From contig JAPYRM010000034.1 in the NCBI GenBank assembly GCA_029941175.1, positions 399 to 8,097 on the forward strand: a stretch of 7,699 nt of DNA. The letters run 5' to 3'. The translations under genes were made by a program, and so were the position numbers. The notes beneath the pieces are model-generated. The model was not told where the DNA came from. It worked only from the letters and a program-made list of their open reading frames with translations, and did not search any database. Positions 5,702-7,699 of this stretch are shown here, piece after piece (the first letter of the stretch is position 1; the number at the start of each line of letters is the position of its first letter). Source of the stretch: Halobacteriales archaeon (GTDB lineage Archaea > Halobacteriota > Halobacteria > Halobacteriales > Hikarchaeaceae).

Positions 5702-6310
5702 ATGGACGTTTGCAACCTAACCCACGATTCTACCGTTTTCACTTCTAACGCATATTTGATTTTTGGAGAAAGAACCACTCTCATAGACGTAGGCTCAGAC
5801 CCCGATACTCTGGAAAAAATCTACCACCAAACCTCTACCATAGATTCTATCCTATTGACCCATCAACACCCCGATCATATTGGATCCTTGCATGAGATCA
5901 TGGACGCCTTCCAACCCGAATTATATTGTCACGCAGATCATCCTTTGCAAACATCAAAACTCAACAATGGCCAAAAAATACTCATCGGCGATGAGTGGTA
6001 CAAAACTCTCCACACTCCTGGGCATTCAAAAGATCATTTGACATTCTTGAATTCCGATTCTATCTTTACAGGAGATGTGGTCGTTTACAGTGACAGTGCA
6101 TTCAATCTCGGCAGTTTCGGACGCACCGACCTACCTGGTGGATCCCGCGAAGATTTAATATGCAGTATAGAATCGATCCTATCTAATTCTTCTCCCAATA
6201 TGACGAATATGTACTCTGGCCATGGCCCCATTTTCCATGGAAATGTTGTGGAAGTAATTACTACTGCTTTAACTAGAGCTAAGAAACGAAAGCCAAAATA
6301 TGGGTCATGA
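5702..6310 (+). CDS. Metallo-beta-lactamase-fold hydrolase (glyoxalase II-like)
   Basis: A 202-residue cytoplasmic protein with the complete metallo-beta-lactamase metal site: THQHPDH (53-59: H54, H56, D58, H59), H108 in HTPGHS, D125 in FTGD and H174 in YSGHG. LGSFGRTDLPGGS (136-148) resembles single-domain glyoxalase II-like thioesterases such as YcbL. It lacks the C-terminal helical glutathione-binding domain of true GloB, so the substrate is open; a thioester or lactone is a guess. I choose ATG at 5702; TTG at 5693 would overlap the DUF454 stop and add three residues. The last residues are Lys/Arg-rich (TRAKKRKPKYGS). It is the second gene of the DUF454 operon. Confidence 0.93.
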   Translation: MDVCNLTHDSTVFTSNAYLIFGERTTLIDVGSDPDTLEKIYHQTSTIDSILLTHQHPDHIGSLHEIMDAFQPELYCHADHPLQTSKLNNGQKILIGDEWYKTLHTPGHSKDHLTFLNSDSIFTGDVVVYSDSAFNLGSFGRTDLPGGSREDLICSIESILSNSSPNMTNMYSGHGPIFHGNVVEVITTALTRAKKRKPKYGS

Positions 6311-6334
6311 TAATGGCAACTTCTTACAACCAAA

Positions 6335-6487
6335 TTAACCTGCAGCTTGACGTTCTTTCCTTCTAACTCGTAGACCTGTATACCCACATTTTCGGCAAAA
6401 CTTTGCCTTTTGTGAGTTTCTGGCATTACAACGCATGCAAATCTTCTTTTGCAACATACGTTTTTCTGCCTGTTCAAAACGCGCCAT
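6335..6487 (-). CDS. rpl40e: 50S ribosomal protein eL40 (L40e)
   Basis: A 50-residue gene too short for most ORF cut-offs, read directly from the minus strand: start ATG at 6485-6487, stop TAA at 6335-6337. The product begins [20 protein letters not shown] and continues with [18 protein letters not shown] and a basic [11 protein letters not shown] tail. The two CxxC pairs (C17/C20 and C31/C34) form the zinc ribbon of archaeal eL40, which lacks the ubiquitin fusion of eukaryotes. TTTTAAT on the minus strand (6511-6517) is 24-30 bases before the ATG and is a good TATA candidate for a leaderless message. Directly downstream of the Tsr3 gene on the same strand, a neighbourhood I recall from other archaea. 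The longer minus-strand frame covering 6085-6543 is not this gene. Confidence 0.95.
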   Translation of the reverse strand: MARFEQAEKRMLQKKICMRCNARNSQKAKFCRKCGYTGLRVRRKERQAAG

Positions 6488-6555
6488 ATCCCCACGTATA
6501 GTCTACCACAATTAAAACTTCCGAGTCTTATCTGAACAATCAAACAATCATTTAT

Positions 6556-7047
6556 TCAAGAAAGATAAGCTTCTTGGACACTTATTACATCCTCAGATGA
6601 TGAACAGGATGCATATGATTCTAAGGGCTCTTTATTAAGTGTTAAAAAATTTAATCCCCATCTGAACTTAGATAATATATTTCTAGATTGTTCTTCTTCA
6701 CCCAGAATAAACAAAGAAGCAGCAATAGCTTCCACAGTCGTAAGTTTAAACGGCTTTCCATAGTTCACTGGATTAGCCGCAACCAAAAAAGGCAGCGCTC
6801 GAGGAATGCCTTTCATAGAAAAACTATTAACTCTAACGTTTTTCCACGAACAATCCAATGCCACCAATCTGTATGGATATCTGTGATCTGCAGGAGATAG
6901 TGCAGTCTCGGAATATGGATTGAGGATTATTCCATATGGCGTCGACCTATTGTTCTTGTGCAATTTAGCTAACTCAAAACGTGCAAGCTTTCTAGCAGTG
7001 CATTTGGATGGATCATCATCACCTTCATACCGGATATGGATTTCCAC
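6556..7047 (-). CDS. tsr3: Tsr3 rRNA aminocarboxypropyltransferase (DUF367)
   Basis: Transfers the 3-amino-3-carboxypropyl group from S-adenosylmethionine to a modified uridine in small-subunit rRNA near the decoding site (m1acp3-pseudouridine in eukaryotes). The 163 residues carry family motifs in order: [15 protein letters not shown] (10-24), [14 protein letters not shown] (41-54), [11 protein letters not shown] (61-71), [15 protein letters not shown] (83-97) and [16 protein letters not shown] (101-116). A SPOUT-like fold with a SAM pocket formed by these loops is known for the family. The start must be GTG at 7047, because an in-frame TAG lies four codons upstream and no ATG precedes the first motif. 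Its neighbour eL40 suggests a ribosome-biogenesis pair, although a 68-base gap and its own TATA box could let eL40 be transcribed separately. Confidence 0.95.
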   Translation of the reverse strand: MEIHIRYEGDDDPSKCTARKLARFELAKLHKNNRSTPYGIILNPYSETALSPADHRYPYRLVALDCSWKNVRVNSFSMKGIPRALPFLVAANPVNYGKPFKLTTVEAIAASLFILGEEEQSRNILSKFRWGLNFLTLNKEPLESYASCSSSEDVISVQEAYLS

Positions 7048-7141
7048 ATTACGTTTCTATGCTAAGAAGTGCCAAAAAAGAATCGAAGAAAGATCCGTTC
7101 CAAATCCTCAATTTTTTGTCTGTACGGTCCCTTTTTCTTTT
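7048..7141. promoter_or_regulatory. Divergent tsr3 / LysE promoter region
   Basis: 94 non-coding bases. On the plus strand AATTTTTTG at 7110-7118 lies 24-32 bases before the LysE ATG, a TATA-like position for a leaderless transcript. On the minus strand, the T-rich CTTTTTTGG at about 7072-7080 or TTAGCATAG at about 7057-7065 could serve tsr3. T-rich blocks also flank the LysE start (7131-7141). Confidence 0.35.
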
Positions 7142-7699
7142 ATGGATTTGGCACTCTTCAGCGCAACGGCTTTATTCATGGTCTCAATGACCTTCTCCCC
7201 TGGGCCTAATAATTTACTTTGTGCTGCACATGGATCTCAACATGGGCTTCGCCAAACCCTCTCCTTAATGATGGGAATGTTTTTCGGATTCACGGTTTTG
7301 GCACTTGCAATTGGAATCGGTGCTGTCTTCATCGAACAAAATGCAAATATAATTCAAATACTAGTCTATTCAGGCGCATTGTATATTGCATATCTTTCCT
7401 ACAAAATAGCCTTCTCCCCCCCTTTAAAAACAGATGAATCTACTCAAATACTTGGCTTTTTCACGGGCTTATTATTACAACTAGTAAACGGAAAAGCATG
7501 GATCCATTTCATCATCTTAATGACCACTTTTGCAACTCAATTTGGAACTGGGTATGGCATAAAAATATTGTTCGTTTTAGTCAATTCAACATTAGGTTTC
7601 ACAGCCCTGTGCACGTGGGCCTTTGCCGGAACACTACTCCGTAACACATTCAGCACACCTGGGCAAGTACGCATTTTGAATTTATCACTAGGACTCTCG
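7142..7699 (+). CDS. LysE/RhtB-family amino-acid exporter, 3' end missing
   Basis: An integral membrane exporter; 186 codons are present and the frame is open to the edge. The signature TFSPGPNN (17-24) after the first hydrophobic helix, then the amphipathic HGLRQTLSLMMGMFFGF (34-50), YSGALYIAYLSYKIA (76-90) and QLVNGKAWIHF (113-123) match RhtB/EamB-type transporters, which expel amino acids such as cysteine, O-acetylserine or homoserine. The last visible residues, GQVRILNLSLGLS, align by eye with the GRQLNIVLALLL stretch near the end of E. coli EamB, so only about 10-15 residues are missing. The ATG at 7142 is the natural start just before the first helix. Substrate cannot be told from sequence. 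Confidence 0.92.
   Translation, partial: MDLALFSATALFMVSMTFSPGPNNLLCAAHGSQHGLRQTLSLMMGMFFGFTVLALAIGIGAVFIEQNANIIQILVYSGALYIAYLSYKIAFSPPLKTDESTQILGFFTGLLLQLVNGKAWIHFIILMTTFATQFGTGYGIKILFVLVNSTLGFTALCTWAFAGTLLRNTFSTPGQVRILNLSLGLS

Noticed and set aside
6085..6543. Minus-strand 152-residue ORF spanning the MBL gene end and eL40
   Set aside because: It is antisense to the MBL active-site region and out of frame with the recognisable eL40 gene.
1..7699. tRNA genes, mobile elements, toxin-antitoxin or defence modules
   Set aside because: No tRNA-like fold, inverted-repeat-bounded transposase, or defence domain was recognised; gaps between genes are all 125 bases or shorter.

Overview
This AT-rich window looks archaeal, most likely from an uncultivated marine Thermoplasmata-type euryarchaeote (marine group II/III). 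That placement is inferred from gene content and promoter layout, not from a search. The archaeal markers are a Trm1 tRNA methyltransferase, an Lrp/AsnC regulator beside a type I-alpha glutamine synthetase, a 50-residue ribosomal protein eL40 next to Tsr3, a four-cysteine Fe-S type 4 uracil-DNA glycosylase, and a chaperonin ending in Gly-Gly-Met repeats. Several starts are GTG or TTG. I see no convincing Shine-Dalgarno sequence, but TATA-like A/T boxes lie about 20-32 bases before several start codons, as expected for leaderless archaeal transcripts.

Layout from left to right. Positions 1-70 are the last codons of a plus-strand chaperonin, a perfect nine-base repeat encoding GGM. Facing it is an Lrp/AsnC regulator (minus), which diverges from glnA (plus) across a 125-base control region holding two related TAC-AAAATGT-CC elements. 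glnA converges on trm1 (minus) with one base between the stop codons. trm1 diverges from a two-gene plus-strand operon: a small SWIM zinc-finger protein and, overlapping it by ATGA, a 69-residue two-helix membrane protein. This operon converges on hisH (minus), which follows a type 4 uracil-DNA glycosylase on the same strand. A 27-base divergent spacer separates the glycosylase from a DUF454 membrane protein and a metallo-beta-lactamase-fold hydrolase (plus). These converge on the eL40 and Tsr3 genes (minus), and Tsr3 diverges from a LysE-family exporter (plus) cut by the right edge.

Functionally this is mostly housekeeping: nitrogen assimilation with its likely regulator, tRNA and rRNA modification with a ribosomal protein, histidine/purine-linked amidotransfer, uracil repair, protein folding and amino-acid efflux. 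I found no mobile element, tRNA, CRISPR array or obvious defence cassette. The parts least explained are the SWIM/membrane-protein operon, the paired elements between lrp and glnA, and the very compact shared promoters. eL40 is a real gene that is easily missed because it is only 50 codons long.
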